A DNA stretch of 39,454 nucleotides from Pseudonocardia pini (GCF_013870575.1 NZ_JACBXB010000003.1:1-39454), one strand, 5' to 3'; positions 7,023-15,397 are shown, numbered from the stretch's first letter. Made by a program: numbers and translations. Notes: a model not told the origin generated them from the sequence alone.

Positions 7023-8237
7023 ATGTCGACGTCCTTCCGGGTTGCCGGCCTCTTCGCTGGCATTGGCGGCATCGAGCTCGGTTTTCACAACGTGCTGGGA
7101 AGCGCTCTCGACACCACGCTGCTGTGCGAGGTTTGGGAGCCCGCGCAGAAGGTCCTCAAGGCCAACTTCCCCGACGCCGACCTCTACGACGACGTGGCAA
7201 CGCTTCGAGATCTACCTGAGAACCTCGACCTCGTCGCAGCAGGATTCCCCTGCACCGACCTCTCCCAAGCAGGGAGAACCGCGGGCATCCGCGGCAAACA
7301 ATCGGGCCTGGTCTCGCACCTGTTCGAGATGCTCGAGCTCGCCGAATCGCGACAGCACAAGCTCCCGTGGCTGCTCATCGAGAACGTGCCCAACATGCTC
7401 ATGCTCGACCGCGGCGAGGCGATGGCCTACCTCGTCAAGGAGCTCGAGAAGCTCGGCTACTCCTGGGCCTACCGAGTCGTCGACTCCCGGTTCACCGGAG
7501 TACCTCAGCGCCGCAGGCGCGTCATCCTGCTCGCTTCCCGCAGCGAGGACCCGCGGGCCGTGCTGTTCCCGGACACCGGCGTCGAGCTCGACGTCGCAGC
7601 GCTTCGCTCCGACGCGTTCGGCTTCTACTGGACAGAGGGCCGCGGCGGCCTCGGATGGGCGCAGGACGCCACCCCGACCTTCAAGGGCGGCTCCACCATC
7701 GGCATCCCCTCGACGCCTGCCGTCTGGCTGCCTGAGCGCACAGATGGGCCGCAGGTCGTCGTCCCCAGCATCGAGGACGGTGAGGCGCTGCAAGGCTTCA
7801 CTCGGGGCTGGACGGCTCCCGCCGACCTCGGCAGGCGCAACGGCCCCCGATGGAAGCTCGTCGGCAATGCGGTCACCGTCCGCGTGGCCGAGTGGATCGC
7901 GCGCCGGCTGCAGAACCCCGGCACGTTCGACATGGAGTCGCGGGAGTGGCATCGCTACCGCGCCTGGCCCTCGGCTGCGTGGGGCCGCGACGGCGCCGTG
8001 TGGACCGTCAACGTCACCGAGTTCCCCGAGCTCCAGCCCTACTCCCACCTCGGAGACCTGCTGACGCTCGACGACGCCACGAGCCTCTCCCATCGGGCGA
8101 CGGCCGGCTTCCAGAAACGACTGCACTCCGGGAACCTCGGCCAGTACCCCGGATTCCGGGACGCGATCGCCCAACACGTGGCCTTCATGGACCCGCTCAA
8201 AGGGCAGCAGGAGCTCACACCCGTCCCCCTGAGCTGA
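7023..8237 (+). CDS. DNA (cytosine-5-)-methyltransferase
   Basis: It has 404 residues. It transfers a methyl group from S-adenosylmethionine to cytosine C5 in DNA. Motif I is VAGLFAGIGGIELGF at the N terminus. Motif IV is GFPCTDLSQAG with the catalytic Cys at residue 77. Motif VI is LIENVPN, motif VIII QRRRRVILLAS, and motif X GNAVTVRVAEWIARRL. About 90 residues follow motif X, more than in minimal enzymes. The variable region between motifs VIII and IX, which sets specificity, is of normal size; the target cannot be read from sequence. A PD-(D/E)XK nuclease gene begins 60 bases downstream, so this is the modification half of a probable type II restriction-modification system protecting element and host DNA. 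Confidence 0.95.
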   Translation: MSTSFRVAGLFAGIGGIELGFHNVLGSALDTTLLCEVWEPAQKVLKANFPDADLYDDVATLRDLPENLDLVAAGFPCTDLSQAGRTAGIRGKQSGLVSHLFEMLELAESRQHKLPWLLIENVPNMLMLDRGEAMAYLVKELEKLGYSWAYRVVDSRFTGVPQRRRRVILLASRSEDPRAVLFPDTGVELDVAALRSDAFGFYWTEGRGGLGWAQDATPTFKGGSTIGIPSTPAVWLPERTDGPQVVVPSIEDGEALQGFTRGWTAPADLGRRNGPRWKLVGNAVTVRVAEWIARRLQNPGTFDMESREWHRYRAWPSAAWGRDGAVWTVNVTEFPELQPYSHLGDLLTLDDATSLSHRATAGFQKRLHSGNLGQYPGFRDAIAQHVAFMDPLKGQQELTPVPLS

Positions 8238-8282
8238 ACACGAACGTGGCGTGGCGAGCCTGGCCCTGGTGATCCTTGGGGC

Positions 8283-8297
8283 TAGGCTCGTCACACT
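8283..8297 (+). promoter_or_regulatory. Possible leaderless promoter of the nuclease gene
   Basis: TAGGCT at 8283-8288, the same hexamer as before the methyltransferase, ends nine bases before the ATG at 8298. No Shine-Dalgarno sequence is present. Transcription would start at or near the ATG, giving a leaderless message separate from the methyltransferase transcript. Confidence 0.4.
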
Positions 8298-9146
8298 ATG
8301 TACGGGCCTGACCTGTTGGTGCGCTTCCTTGAGACCCCTGCCGCGCCCGACAAGTGGGGCGTCCGCTGGCAGTACAACTCCCGCTCGGACCGACACTCCA
8401 AGGTCGGCTGCTGGGGCATCGCGCTCGACCTCCTCATGACGTCCTCGCTGCTTCGCTCGCATGCGGCGGACGGGAAGGTTGTTCTGGGCGTTAACCACAC
8501 GATGCGCGACTTCTCGACGTCCAGGAAGAAGGACCTCGACCTCGTCATCGCCCGGCCCGCAAGCCCGGCCGAGGAGGGTGGCCCAACCTTCGCCAGCCTT
8601 GTCGACCGCTTCGGCATCCAACTCAACCCCGAGGAGCAGGCCGTCCTCGCGGCGCTTCCCGAGCTCCGCATCGCACCCGTAGGAGCCGTCCTCATCGCGC
8701 TCGAGGCGAAGGCGTGTATGACCGCCCACGTGAAGGCGCTTCCCCGGATCTACGACGAGCTCAACTCGTCGCACCTGTGCATCCATGGCGCCTCGAAGCA
8801 GGCCCTCGCCATCGCCTACGTCCAGGTTAACGCCGCCAAAGAGTTCCTATCTTCCGTTAAGAACCCCAAGGACGATGCCCGCGTCCGCCCAGAGTTCACC
8901 AAGCACCGTCAGCCGACCGACACCGAGCGACTCCTGACCAAGGTCAGCGAGATCCCCCGCCGCTCCGCCTCCTCCGAGGTCGGCTTCGACGGCATCGGCG
9001 TCACTGTGCTGGACTTCCGCAATGATGGCGGCCCGGTCCAAGTGGTCAGCAAGACCCCTGCACCCCAACCGGATGACCCGTTCTTCTACGCCAGCATGAT
9101 CGTCCGGATGGCCAGCGAGTATGACACAACCTTTTCTAAGATCTGA
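8298..9146 (+). CDS. Probable type II restriction endonuclease, PD-(D/E)XK type
   Basis: It has 282 residues. DLDLVIARP (D79, D81) and, 50 residues later, ALEAKACMT (E136, A137, K138) form the metal-binding core of PD-(D/E)XK nucleases. The stretch EAKACMTAHVKALPRIYDEL looks like a family signature of restriction enzymes linked to C5 methyltransferases. The N-terminal part (WGVRWQYNSRSDRHSKVGCW) is polar and may contact DNA. The position directly behind a cytosine methyltransferase gene supports the cognate restriction role. Not recognised as any named enzyme; specificity unknown. Codon use is G+C-rich like the methyltransferase and unlike the next two genes, so this pair has a separate origin. 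Confidence 0.75.
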   Translation: MYGPDLLVRFLETPAAPDKWGVRWQYNSRSDRHSKVGCWGIALDLLMTSSLLRSHAADGKVVLGVNHTMRDFSTSRKKDLDLVIARPASPAEEGGPTFASLVDRFGIQLNPEEQAVLAALPELRIAPVGAVLIALEAKACMTAHVKALPRIYDELNSSHLCIHGASKQALAIAYVQVNAAKEFLSSVKNPKDDARVRPEFTKHRQPTDTERLLTKVSEIPRRSASSEVGFDGIGVTVLDFRNDGGPVQVVSKTPAPQPDDPFFYASMIVRMASEYDTTFSKI

Positions 9147-9161
9147 CCCGCGTAAGATCAA

Positions 9162-9974
9162 CTACGCCCCAGAACTCGCCGCGCGCGCAACAGCTTCCGC
9201 GAGAACCGATCTGTCCTGACCAACTGACCAGGCCACAAGGACAAATCCCTCAATACCTTCGAACTCTCGTCTGACAGCTCCGCTGAAGTCACTCATCGAA
9301 ACGAGCACCAGCGAGACTGGCTGACCACCACCTAATTCATGGCGAAAGTAAGTCAGCTGCCCCAGTGCGGATAGAACCCTTTCACTCAAGAGCGGCTTGC
9401 GCGAAGCTTTTGCTTCAACGAGAACAATCGCACCGTCCGTCACGGCAACGTAGTCAACTTCGATGACTCGTCGGGGTCGACGGACCATCATATCGGCGTC
9501 GGATACTGGCGGAAGAAATTCGTAGCCACGCTGAAGTCTAAATCCGCTAGGCAGGACGCTTCGAAGGGCCTGCCCCACTGCTTCCTCAAATTGGAGCGGA
9601 CTGACGCGAACGACTTGTGGACTACTGAACTGTCTCCCAGCAATCTCTACCGACGGAGTCGAGCTCTCCCAGCTTGCTCGGCGAACGCTACCAGCGAGCT
9701 CCCTCAGCTCCTTGATACCGGGATCTGAGTCCTTGACCAGAACGATGTGATCCAACTCAAGTCGTAGCCCTAGCGTTTGAATTGCATTCTGCGCCTGCTC
9801 GTAAATCTGGCGCCGGGACAATCGGGCCGAGAAGCCAAACAGCAGAGCCCATCGTCCCGCATCCAGATCGTAGGCGACGATGGGCGCCTCAAGCATGATC
9901 CCACGGCGATTAAGCTCGACGTCGAGGCGGGCGCCGTCTTCAAGAGCACTCTCTACCAATGCCTCTTGATCCAT
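9162..9974 (-). CDS. Putative nuclease with N-terminal accessory domain, partner of HEPN protein
   Basis: It has 270 residues. Residues 1-95 form an alpha/beta region (ELNRRGIMLEAPIVAYDLD, LELDHIVLVKDSD) of unknown role. Residues 125-250 look like a PD-(D/E)XK fold: a helix with FEEAVGQALRSVLP, then EVDYVAVTDGAIVLVEAKAS with D174, E187 and K189 as the likely metal-binding set. The gene starts 22 bases inside the upstream HEPN gene, so the two are probably co-translated. Lower G+C than the restriction pair and opposite strand; its stop lies 15 bases past the restriction gene, tail to tail. It is probably the effector of a two-gene defence or toxin-antitoxin module, but no named system is recognised. 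Confidence 0.65.
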   Translation of the reverse strand: MDQEALVESALEDGARLDVELNRRGIMLEAPIVAYDLDAGRWALLFGFSARLSRRQIYEQAQNAIQTLGLRLELDHIVLVKDSDPGIKELRELAGSVRRASWESSTPSVEIAGRQFSSPQVVRVSPLQFEEAVGQALRSVLPSGFRLQRGYEFLPPVSDADMMVRRPRRVIEVDYVAVTDGAIVLVEAKASRKPLLSERVLSALGQLTYFRHELGGGQPVSLVLVSMSDFSGAVRREFEGIEGFVLVAWSVGQDRSVLAEAVARAASSGA

Positions 9975-10363
9975 CCCAGCACCCCGCTTCCGCGTTCCTT
10001 GATCGCAGCGAGCAGATCTTCCGCATCCTGAGCTGTCCAGGTCTCGTACCGGCTGGACTCATTCCAGTCCTTCACGGTCGCCCAGTTTGCTGCGAACGCC
10101 GGGCGACTGGCAGCGAAGGAGCCTCGGGCGGATTCAAGGCCTGCGATCTTTACCAGTTTCTGCAGATCGTGCGTGTACATTTCATTGACTAACGCCTTAT
10201 CCGGCATGTGATAGCGCTTGATCGACTTGAGCACGCATGCCTTGAGGGCACACTCCACCGAGTAGCCTGCCAGGTAGTACGAACCAGACCACATGCCCAC
10301 ATCGTAGAGAGCCTGCGCCTCATCAAGGCGGCGTCGAGCCAGCGCCCGGAAGTCCTCGGTCAC
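9953..10363 (-). CDS. HEPN-domain protein
   Basis: It has 136 residues, with a GTG start behind AGGAGG. RRRLDEAQALYDVGMWSGSYYLAGYSVECALKACVLK is the usual first half of a HEPN domain (paired helices, then a helix with E37, C38 and K41), and THDLQKLVKIAGL is the third-helix motif. HEPN proteins are RNases or nucleotide-modified toxins, or their non-catalytic partners. No clear R-x4-6-H motif is present, so RNase activity is doubtful. It is the first gene of the overlapping pair with the putative nuclease. The usual partner, a MNT-type nucleotidyltransferase, is absent. Confidence 0.75.
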   Translation of the reverse strand: MTEDFRALARRRLDEAQALYDVGMWSGSYYLAGYSVECALKACVLKSIKRYHMPDKALVNEMYTHDLQKLVKIAGLESARGSFAASRPAFAANWATVKDWNESSRYETWTAQDAEDLLAAIKERGSGVLGWIKRHW

Positions 10364-10466
10364 CCCGCGGGCCTCCTGGATTCGAGCTTCAAGCAGACGC
10401 CGCCAACTCTACCGGTCGCCCCTGCGTCAGCTAGCCGCGGACCATGCGCGCTTAGTGGGCGTCGTC

Positions 10467-10526
10467 GTGGGCCGGGGACCGGCCGGAGGCCGCATGCCCC
10501 GGCCCGGCGCCAGCCGCTTGATCAGG
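10467..10526 (+). repeat. Hairpin repeat, copy 2
   Basis: Outer stem GGGCCGGGG (10469-10477) pairs with CCCCGGCCC (10497-10505) around hairpin CGGCC-GGA-GGCCG (10480-10492), followed by GCTTGATCAGG. Orientation is the same as copy 1. Here no plus-strand gene ends nearby: both neighbours run leftward, which argues against a simple terminator role. Confidence 0.7.
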
Positions 10527-10842
10527 TAGAGAAACTCTGAACCCCTGAGCGTTTACGCCGCTGTCGGGCCCCGCCTGATCGGTGACACCCCGGCTTCAGC
10601 TGATGGGTGACGCATCGACGCCACGCAGCCGAACTGCTCCGCAATCTTGTCACCATGTCCGCACACGGAAGACCAGGCTCGACTGGTACCTCCGTCGGTC
10701 GGCAGGGCCAAGGGATCGCCAGGAGGGCCGCCCCGACGACCATGGATCCAGCCGCGCGTGTCCTACCAAAGTTCAACCCACGCCCGTAATGACCGCTTCG
10801 CGAGCTCAAGCAGGCCTACCGAACCCGATCCGAGCTACCGGC
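10527..10842. other. Intergenic stretch, no gene seen
   Basis: It lies between the hairpin repeat and the stop of the PHP-SMC-like gene. Short frames exist on both strands but show no ribosome site or recognisable protein. Confidence 0.5.
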
Positions 10843-13656
10843 TCAAAAGCCATACTTATCTCGACGCAGTTTGAACGCTCTTTCGCCACCTTCCATCACA
10901 TGCGTGATCTCGTCACGCAGTTCAGCGACGTCAATTGCGCCTGTTAGCTTAATTCGCCCACCTGACTGATCCCCTGCTCGTCGATAGTCACAGACTGCGA
11001 CCAACTCGGCATCACCGTTCACCACAAGATTCGCGTTGTGACTTGCGACGATAACCTGCCGCCGAGACTTCGACTCCCAGAGCCATGTCACAACGTCCTC
11101 GATAATCTGACTGTCCAAGTCCTCCTCAGGTTGGTCAATCAGTAGAGGCATACCAGTCTGCGCAAGAAGCACCCGAAGCAAGGCGGTCGCCTGCTGGCCG
11201 GCTGAAGCCGCTGCAAATTCTATGTACTCCTGCTCCTTCGTTCGATAGGAAAAGACTGGCTTGTCCTCAATTGGCGTGAGAGCCAGATCGAGCCACGAAT
11301 CAACTGTCACCCGACCTCGTAGTCTCTGCTGGTCCGCTACGGGCAAGCCGAGCCTTGACAGAGTTGGAGTCAACTCTGTCGTCAGCTCAACGCTCTCATC
11401 GAGCATAGTCAGTTGCTCAAGTTCGCCCAGAACCGTTTCCCAAGTGTCGAGCGGCGACGATTCCGCCGCTAATGCAGCAAATAGACCCTCGAAGCGAGCG
11501 GCTCGGATACCCGATCCAGATGCGAGTGCACGGAAACGCACTTCCACCTGCTCTAGTCCTTGCCCGCGAATGACCTCAGCCTTTAAGAGACCTTCAGACT
11601 GCTCAGTCATTATGCGACATTGCTCAAGAAGCAGCCCGGATCGCTCCGCGTAAAGATCCACTAGATGCTGTCGCAACTCTCGGTGAATTGATTCCGGATT
11701 CCCGAGCACCTCAGATTCCTGACGGAGCGCGACAAGCTGTTCTGCAGCAGTCATGCGGCGAGTCTCGATCTCCGCCAGCTGTGTGAGCTGTTGCTCCTGC
11801 GAGGCCGACCGACTCTTTACATCCTCGTAGTGTGAATCAAGCTCCGCAAGGATGGCCTCCGCGCCCACGAGCGCCTCACCAACATTCCCGCCACCACTAA
11901 CCGCGGCAGCGACCGACGCTTGTGCAGGCTGCAGAACGCTTCTGATCTGATTGGCGGTGTCGATAAGGCTTTCCCGCGCTCTCTCCATCGCGACCAGAAG
12001 TTCACCTGGAGCGTCGTGCGTCGGTGCGGGTAGCTGCTCCATGAGCCTGTCAACTTCGCCGAGAGTGGCAGTCACGCGATCAGCCAGACCCGTTGCAGAA
12101 CGACGCCAATACGCAATTACCTCTCGGCTACCGTCCACGATCGGTCGGTCGCTGAGAATCTTCTGATCCTGTTCAGAGAGCCCGGCAAGTGATCGGCGGA
12201 GGTATGCTGCCTGATCTAGCAGAGACTGCTCATTCGCTACTGCTCGACGTATATCACCCGCCACCGCACGAGATCGTCGGAGTGCGGCATAGTTCTGACG
12301 AAGACGATTCGCCGTATCACTGGTGGCGTCGTCCTTGTCCTGAAGCTTTTGCCGGATGGGTGCTGTAATGAAACGGGTGAGCTCCTCGGGGAGAACTGCG
12401 ACGCTACTTAGCTGCTTTTGGCTGTAGGCATGAATAGGAAGCAGTGCCTGGACGGCGATCTCATTGACTCTCGCGAACTCACCAGCGCCAATTTTGAGGA
12501 GCATCTCCCCGGATTTCGCCGATCGCCGCACGATATGCTCGATCCCATTAAGGACGAAAGTTACCTCGACTTGGCCATCCACGCTGGCCAGCGTGGCACT
12601 GATCAAGCGCTGACGCCTGGCATCTGCCGACGGGGCGCCCTCATCTGTAAAAGTTCCTGTCGGGACGTCTCCAATACACCATCGGATGTAGTCGAGTATC
12701 GTTGACTTCCCTGTTCCACGTCCCCCGATAAGGGCATTATATTGGCGATTGAACGCGAGATCGAAAGGCCCAAGAAACGAGCTATTACTGACGTGCACGC
12801 CCGATATGAAGATATTCGGCAACGCAGGTTCGACGTGCGAGATGCGGGACTCTTGCGCTAGACAAGCTTGCCGAAGAGCCTCAGCGGTCGGCTCAGCCCA
12901 TTTCACCCACGAAGAATTCTTTCCGAGGTCCTTGAAATCCCTAGATCGGGAATCAGATGTCTGAAACAATCCGATCCGCTTCGCACCCCAGTTGGTATCG
13001 AGCCCATCAAAGATTCTACGATTACCGCTTGTGGGCTTGGCCTTCGAATCTACGGTGCCGTCCAGGTAGCCGCCGACACATGGCATACTCTTATATTTGG
13101 CGTGCATCCCGGAACGCATCAGAGTCTTGTAACCGCCATCAGTTACGTTTGGGAATACGGTGTAGCGTCCTCGTAACCAAGGACGCGTATCGAGGGTGGA
13201 ATACAGGTCCTCAAACGATTGAATGTGGTCCAGTCGCGTTACCGGAGGTAGGCGCTCAGCAGTCGGATCGGTCTCGGCGATTGCGAGCGCCTCAAGCACG
13301 GAGCTTAGCTTCTCTTCAGGGAAGTCAGCATCGAGAATCAGAATTGCTTGACAAGGAACAGCCAGAGTCAGTTCTAGCCCAGGGAATACAACTAGTCGAT
13401 CGACAACGGGAAACGGGACACCATTCGCGTCAACTTCGGACGCCGCCGCCTCTCGGATAAACGGGAATATGGCGAAATCGTGATGGTCCGTTATGGCTAC
13501 TGCCTGAAGGCCCCTCGTTCGGCATGCCGATACAAACTCTTCCGCGTAAGCACGCCGGTCCTCCTCGGTAATAGCACGCGCGCCTGCCCAATTCGTGTCA
13601 CGAGGGGTGTGAACCTGAAAGTCTGCGCGATAGTAGTGCGCGCCTGTGTCAAGCAT
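10843..13656 (-). CDS. PHP-domain / SMC-like AAA ATPase (TrlF-type defence ATPase)
   Basis: It has 937 residues. The N-terminal PHP phosphoesterase domain has the metal ligands DFQVHTP (H16) and AITDHHDF. An ABC/SMC-like ATPase begins around residue 290: Walker A GGRGTGKST (K317), a long coiled coil (about 430-680), a signature-like AAASAGQQATALL, Walker B MPLLIDQPEEDLD (near 833) and H-loop ASHNANLVVNG. Proteins with this domain order are found in defence islands and are annotated as TrlF-family ATPases; the PHP part would hydrolyse nucleic acid or nucleotide phosphates under ATPase control. The ATG at 13656 follows TGAGGAT with good spacing and begins just before the PHP fold, so it is preferred to a GTG at 13719. 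Base composition is lower in G+C than the AICE core. Confidence 0.8.
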   Translation of the reverse strand: MLDTGAHYYRADFQVHTPRDTNWAGARAITEEDRRAYAEEFVSACRTRGLQAVAITDHHDFAIFPFIREAAASEVDANGVPFPVVDRLVVFPGLELTLAVPCQAILILDADFPEEKLSSVLEALAIAETDPTAERLPPVTRLDHIQSFEDLYSTLDTRPWLRGRYTVFPNVTDGGYKTLMRSGMHAKYKSMPCVGGYLDGTVDSKAKPTSGNRRIFDGLDTNWGAKRIGLFQTSDSRSRDFKDLGKNSSWVKWAEPTAEALRQACLAQESRISHVEPALPNIFISGVHVSNSSFLGPFDLAFNRQYNALIGGRGTGKSTILDYIRWCIGDVPTGTFTDEGAPSADARRQRLISATLASVDGQVEVTFVLNGIEHIVRRSAKSGEMLLKIGAGEFARVNEIAVQALLPIHAYSQKQLSSVAVLPEELTRFITAPIRQKLQDKDDATSDTANRLRQNYAALRRSRAVAGDIRRAVANEQSLLDQAAYLRRSLAGLSEQDQKILSDRPIVDGSREVIAYWRRSATGLADRVTATLGEVDRLMEQLPAPTHDAPGELLVAMERARESLIDTANQIRSVLQPAQASVAAAVSGGGNVGEALVGAEAILAELDSHYEDVKSRSASQEQQLTQLAEIETRRMTAAEQLVALRQESEVLGNPESIHRELRQHLVDLYAERSGLLLEQCRIMTEQSEGLLKAEVIRGQGLEQVEVRFRALASGSGIRAARFEGLFAALAAESSPLDTWETVLGELEQLTMLDESVELTTELTPTLSRLGLPVADQQRLRGRVTVDSWLDLALTPIEDKPVFSYRTKEQEYIEFAAASAGQQATALLRVLLAQTGMPLLIDQPEEDLDSQIIEDVVTWLWESKSRRQVIVASHNANLVVNGDAELVAVCDYRRAGDQSGGRIKLTGAIDVAELRDEITHVMEGGERAFKLRRDKYGF

Positions 13657-13795
13657 TGATATCCTCAGAGAACTAGTCGCCAGCTTAGTTGGTGCGTCGC
13701 CAGATCGTGAAATTAACACGCAAGAAGATCGATTTACTCAGTCACTGGCAGTACCTTCACTGTATCGCGAGATAGGGCTGCTAAAGCTCCCCTCC

Positions 13796-14500
13796 TTACC
13801 CTAAATCCTCGGCCCCCGGGCGGGTGCTCTCGTTTCTCGACCTAACGAGCTCTTCCATGAGCTTGATCAGTATGTCGGGCTCGTAGGACCTCAGGGTGGG
13901 TTCCTTCTCCGGTCTGTTGGCGAACGCGATTACAGCGGTTCCGGCGGCTCGGGCTGCTTGGATGTCGGTCACGGAGTCGCCGATGAGGACAGCTTCGGTA
14001 GGCGCGGCGGCCCGCTTATCGAGCGCTCGACGGAGCAGATAGGGCTTCGGCTTGAGGTCCTCCGTGCGCGACCGAGTCCGGCCGACGATGCCCTCGATCT
14101 GGTCGCCCAGCCTGTGCAGCTCGACGAACGCCAGGATCGCCGACTCGGAGTTGTTGCTGACGATGGTGATCGTGTGACCACTCCCCCGTAGCGCCTTGAT
14201 CGCGTCGAGCACCCCGGGTGTCGGGGTGGCAGTCAGGACCGTCCTGCCCTCCTCCGCCGCGAACGCCTGCTCCGCCTTCTCGGCGAGCTCGGGCTCGTGC
14301 TGGTCGAAGTAGCGCAGGACGACGAAGGCGTCGTCGGCCTGGGATACCTCCGGGGGGAGATGCGCCATACGGTCGCCCAACAGTCGGCGCATCGCGTCGC
14401 CGGACTCCCGTCCTCGGTCGCCGGGAAAGACCGCGCAGACCGGGCCGTCGAAGTCGAGCAGGACATGGCAGCGCTCCGCGAGGAGCTGGGCGAGCGTCAT
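13796..14500 (-). CDS. HAD-superfamily hydrolase
   Basis: It has 234 residues. Motif I is LLDFDGPVCAVF (D16, D18), motif II TIVSNNS, motif III KPKPYLL and motif IV VLIGDSVTDIQAA, the standard order for a phosphoglycolate-phosphatase-like HAD enzyme with a helical cap at about residues 20-90. The start codon overlaps the stop of the GntR gene (ATGA), so the two are coupled. In actinomycete integrative elements a GntR gene followed by a small-molecule-acting enzyme is a recurring pair, as pSAM2 pairs KorSA with the Nudix protein Pif. A role in control of transfer is inferred; the substrate is unknown. Confidence 0.85.
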   Translation of the reverse strand: MTLAQLLAERCHVLLDFDGPVCAVFPGDRGRESGDAMRRLLGDRMAHLPPEVSQADDAFVVLRYFDQHEPELAEKAEQAFAAEEGRTVLTATPTPGVLDAIKALRGSGHTITIVSNNSESAILAFVELHRLGDQIEGIVGRTRSRTEDLKPKPYLLRRALDKRAAAPTEAVLIGDSVTDIQAARAAGTAVIAFANRPEKEPTLRSYEPDILIKLMEELVRSRNESTRPGAEDLG

Positions 14501-15351
14501 CGGGCGAACGGGCGCGCGACGCTGCCCCACACGCTGTCGAACCACATCTTCGACTGGGCGACGTACTGGGAGGCGAGGGTGTCTGGGTCGCTGTCGGCGC
14601 TGTGGTGGAACAGCGTGGCGTCCTTGCCCATCAGGTCCCACATGGGGATCTGGTCGCCGTCGAGCTTCACCGTGTGTTCCTGGACCGGGTAGTAGCCGAA
14701 GAACACCTCGGCATCGTTGATCACGTAGAGCTTGAACAGCGGCACCGCGGGCGCGACCCGCACCTCCGCGGCGGCATCGGCGACAAGACCGAGCTCGCCG
14801 AGCTCGTTGACTGCCTCGACGACGGCCTCGGTGTGGCGCTGCATGATTCCGGTCGCCCGTGCCCGGAACGCCGGGCTGTCCGCGAGCCCGTCGACCGTCG
14901 CCGGGAGAGTCCACGGCTGCGCGGGGTCCGGGACCAGGATCCGAACCCTGATCGACTCGGGGCGCACCTGGCCGGCGCGGATCTTGTCGAGTGGCTCGGA
15001 CATCGCGCCATGCAGGGTCTCGCCGGAGAACCCGGCGAAGTCGACGGTGACCTTCTCAGCCTCGAACGCGCGCTCGATGTGTGGCCGGAGCCCGACCGGA
15101 CGCTCGGTGCGCTCGCGCACGAACACCCCGCTCCCCTGCCGAGAGACGACGAGCCCCTCCTCACGCAGCACGCGGATGGCCTGCTGCGCGGTCATGCGGG
15201 CGACGCCGTAGCGCTTGGCCAGCTCGGGGCCAGACGGCAGCTTTTCACCAGGCTTGAGCGAACGTGTCAGGATCGCTGCACGTAGAGCGCTCGCCACCTG
15301 CCGGTACGGCGGGCGCGGGTCGTCGGGATCCAAGTCCTGCATGCCGTTCAC
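14497..15351 (-). CDS. GntR-family regulator (KorSA-like)
   Basis: It has 284 residues. Residues 12-78 are the GntR winged helix: PPYRQVASALRAAILT, LPSGPELAKRYGVARMTAQQ and LVVSRQGSGVFV. The rest is a long C-terminal effector domain rich in VRVRILVPDP and FHHSADSDPDTLASQ segments, unlike classical FadR or UTRA domains. It probably represses the rightward element operon and itself, as KorSA does in pSAM2; the intergenic region holds a near-palindrome. The start is GTG at 15351, or ATG at 15342, which has AGGG seven bases upstream. Confidence 0.85.
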   Translation of the reverse strand: MNGMQDLDPDDPRPPYRQVASALRAAILTRSLKPGEKLPSGPELAKRYGVARMTAQQAIRVLREEGLVVSRQGSGVFVRERTERPVGLRPHIERAFEAEKVTVDFAGFSGETLHGAMSEPLDKIRAGQVRPESIRVRILVPDPAQPWTLPATVDGLADSPAFRARATGIMQRHTEAVVEAVNELGELGLVADAAAEVRVAPAVPLFKLYVINDAEVFFGYYPVQEHTVKLDGDQIPMWDLMGKDATLFHHSADSDPDTLASQYVAQSKMWFDSVWGSVARPFAR

Positions 15352-15374
15352 CCTACGTGCCCCCGCATAGCCTG

Positions 15375-15397
15375 ACTAGGCCACCTGGGTGGACTAT
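15375..15397. promoter_or_regulatory. Candidate GntR operator
   Basis: ACTAGGCCACC-TG-GGTGGACTAT is an imperfect palindrome in which 9 of 11 positions of each arm match. It lies 24 bases upstream of the GntR start and 97 bases upstream of the first rightward gene, where a shared repressor would bind. Confidence 0.45.

Noticed and set aside
7212-8786. 524-codon minus-strand frame over the methyltransferase
   Set aside because: It is a high-G+C shadow of the methyltransferase and nuclease genes without recognisable domains.
10522-10809. 95-codon minus-strand frame between the hairpin repeat and the PHP-SMC-like gene
   Set aside because: No ribosome site or family resemblance, and part of it covers the tail of the hairpin repeat.
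13657-13719. Upstream GTG start for the PHP-SMC-like gene
   Set aside because: The ATG at 13656 has a good ribosome site and starts just before the conserved PHP motif.
14501-14914. Longer N-terminal extension of the HAD hydrolase frame
   Set aside because: It lies antiphase over the GntR gene and has Arg/Gly-rich shadow composition; the ATG at 14500 overlaps the GntR stop.
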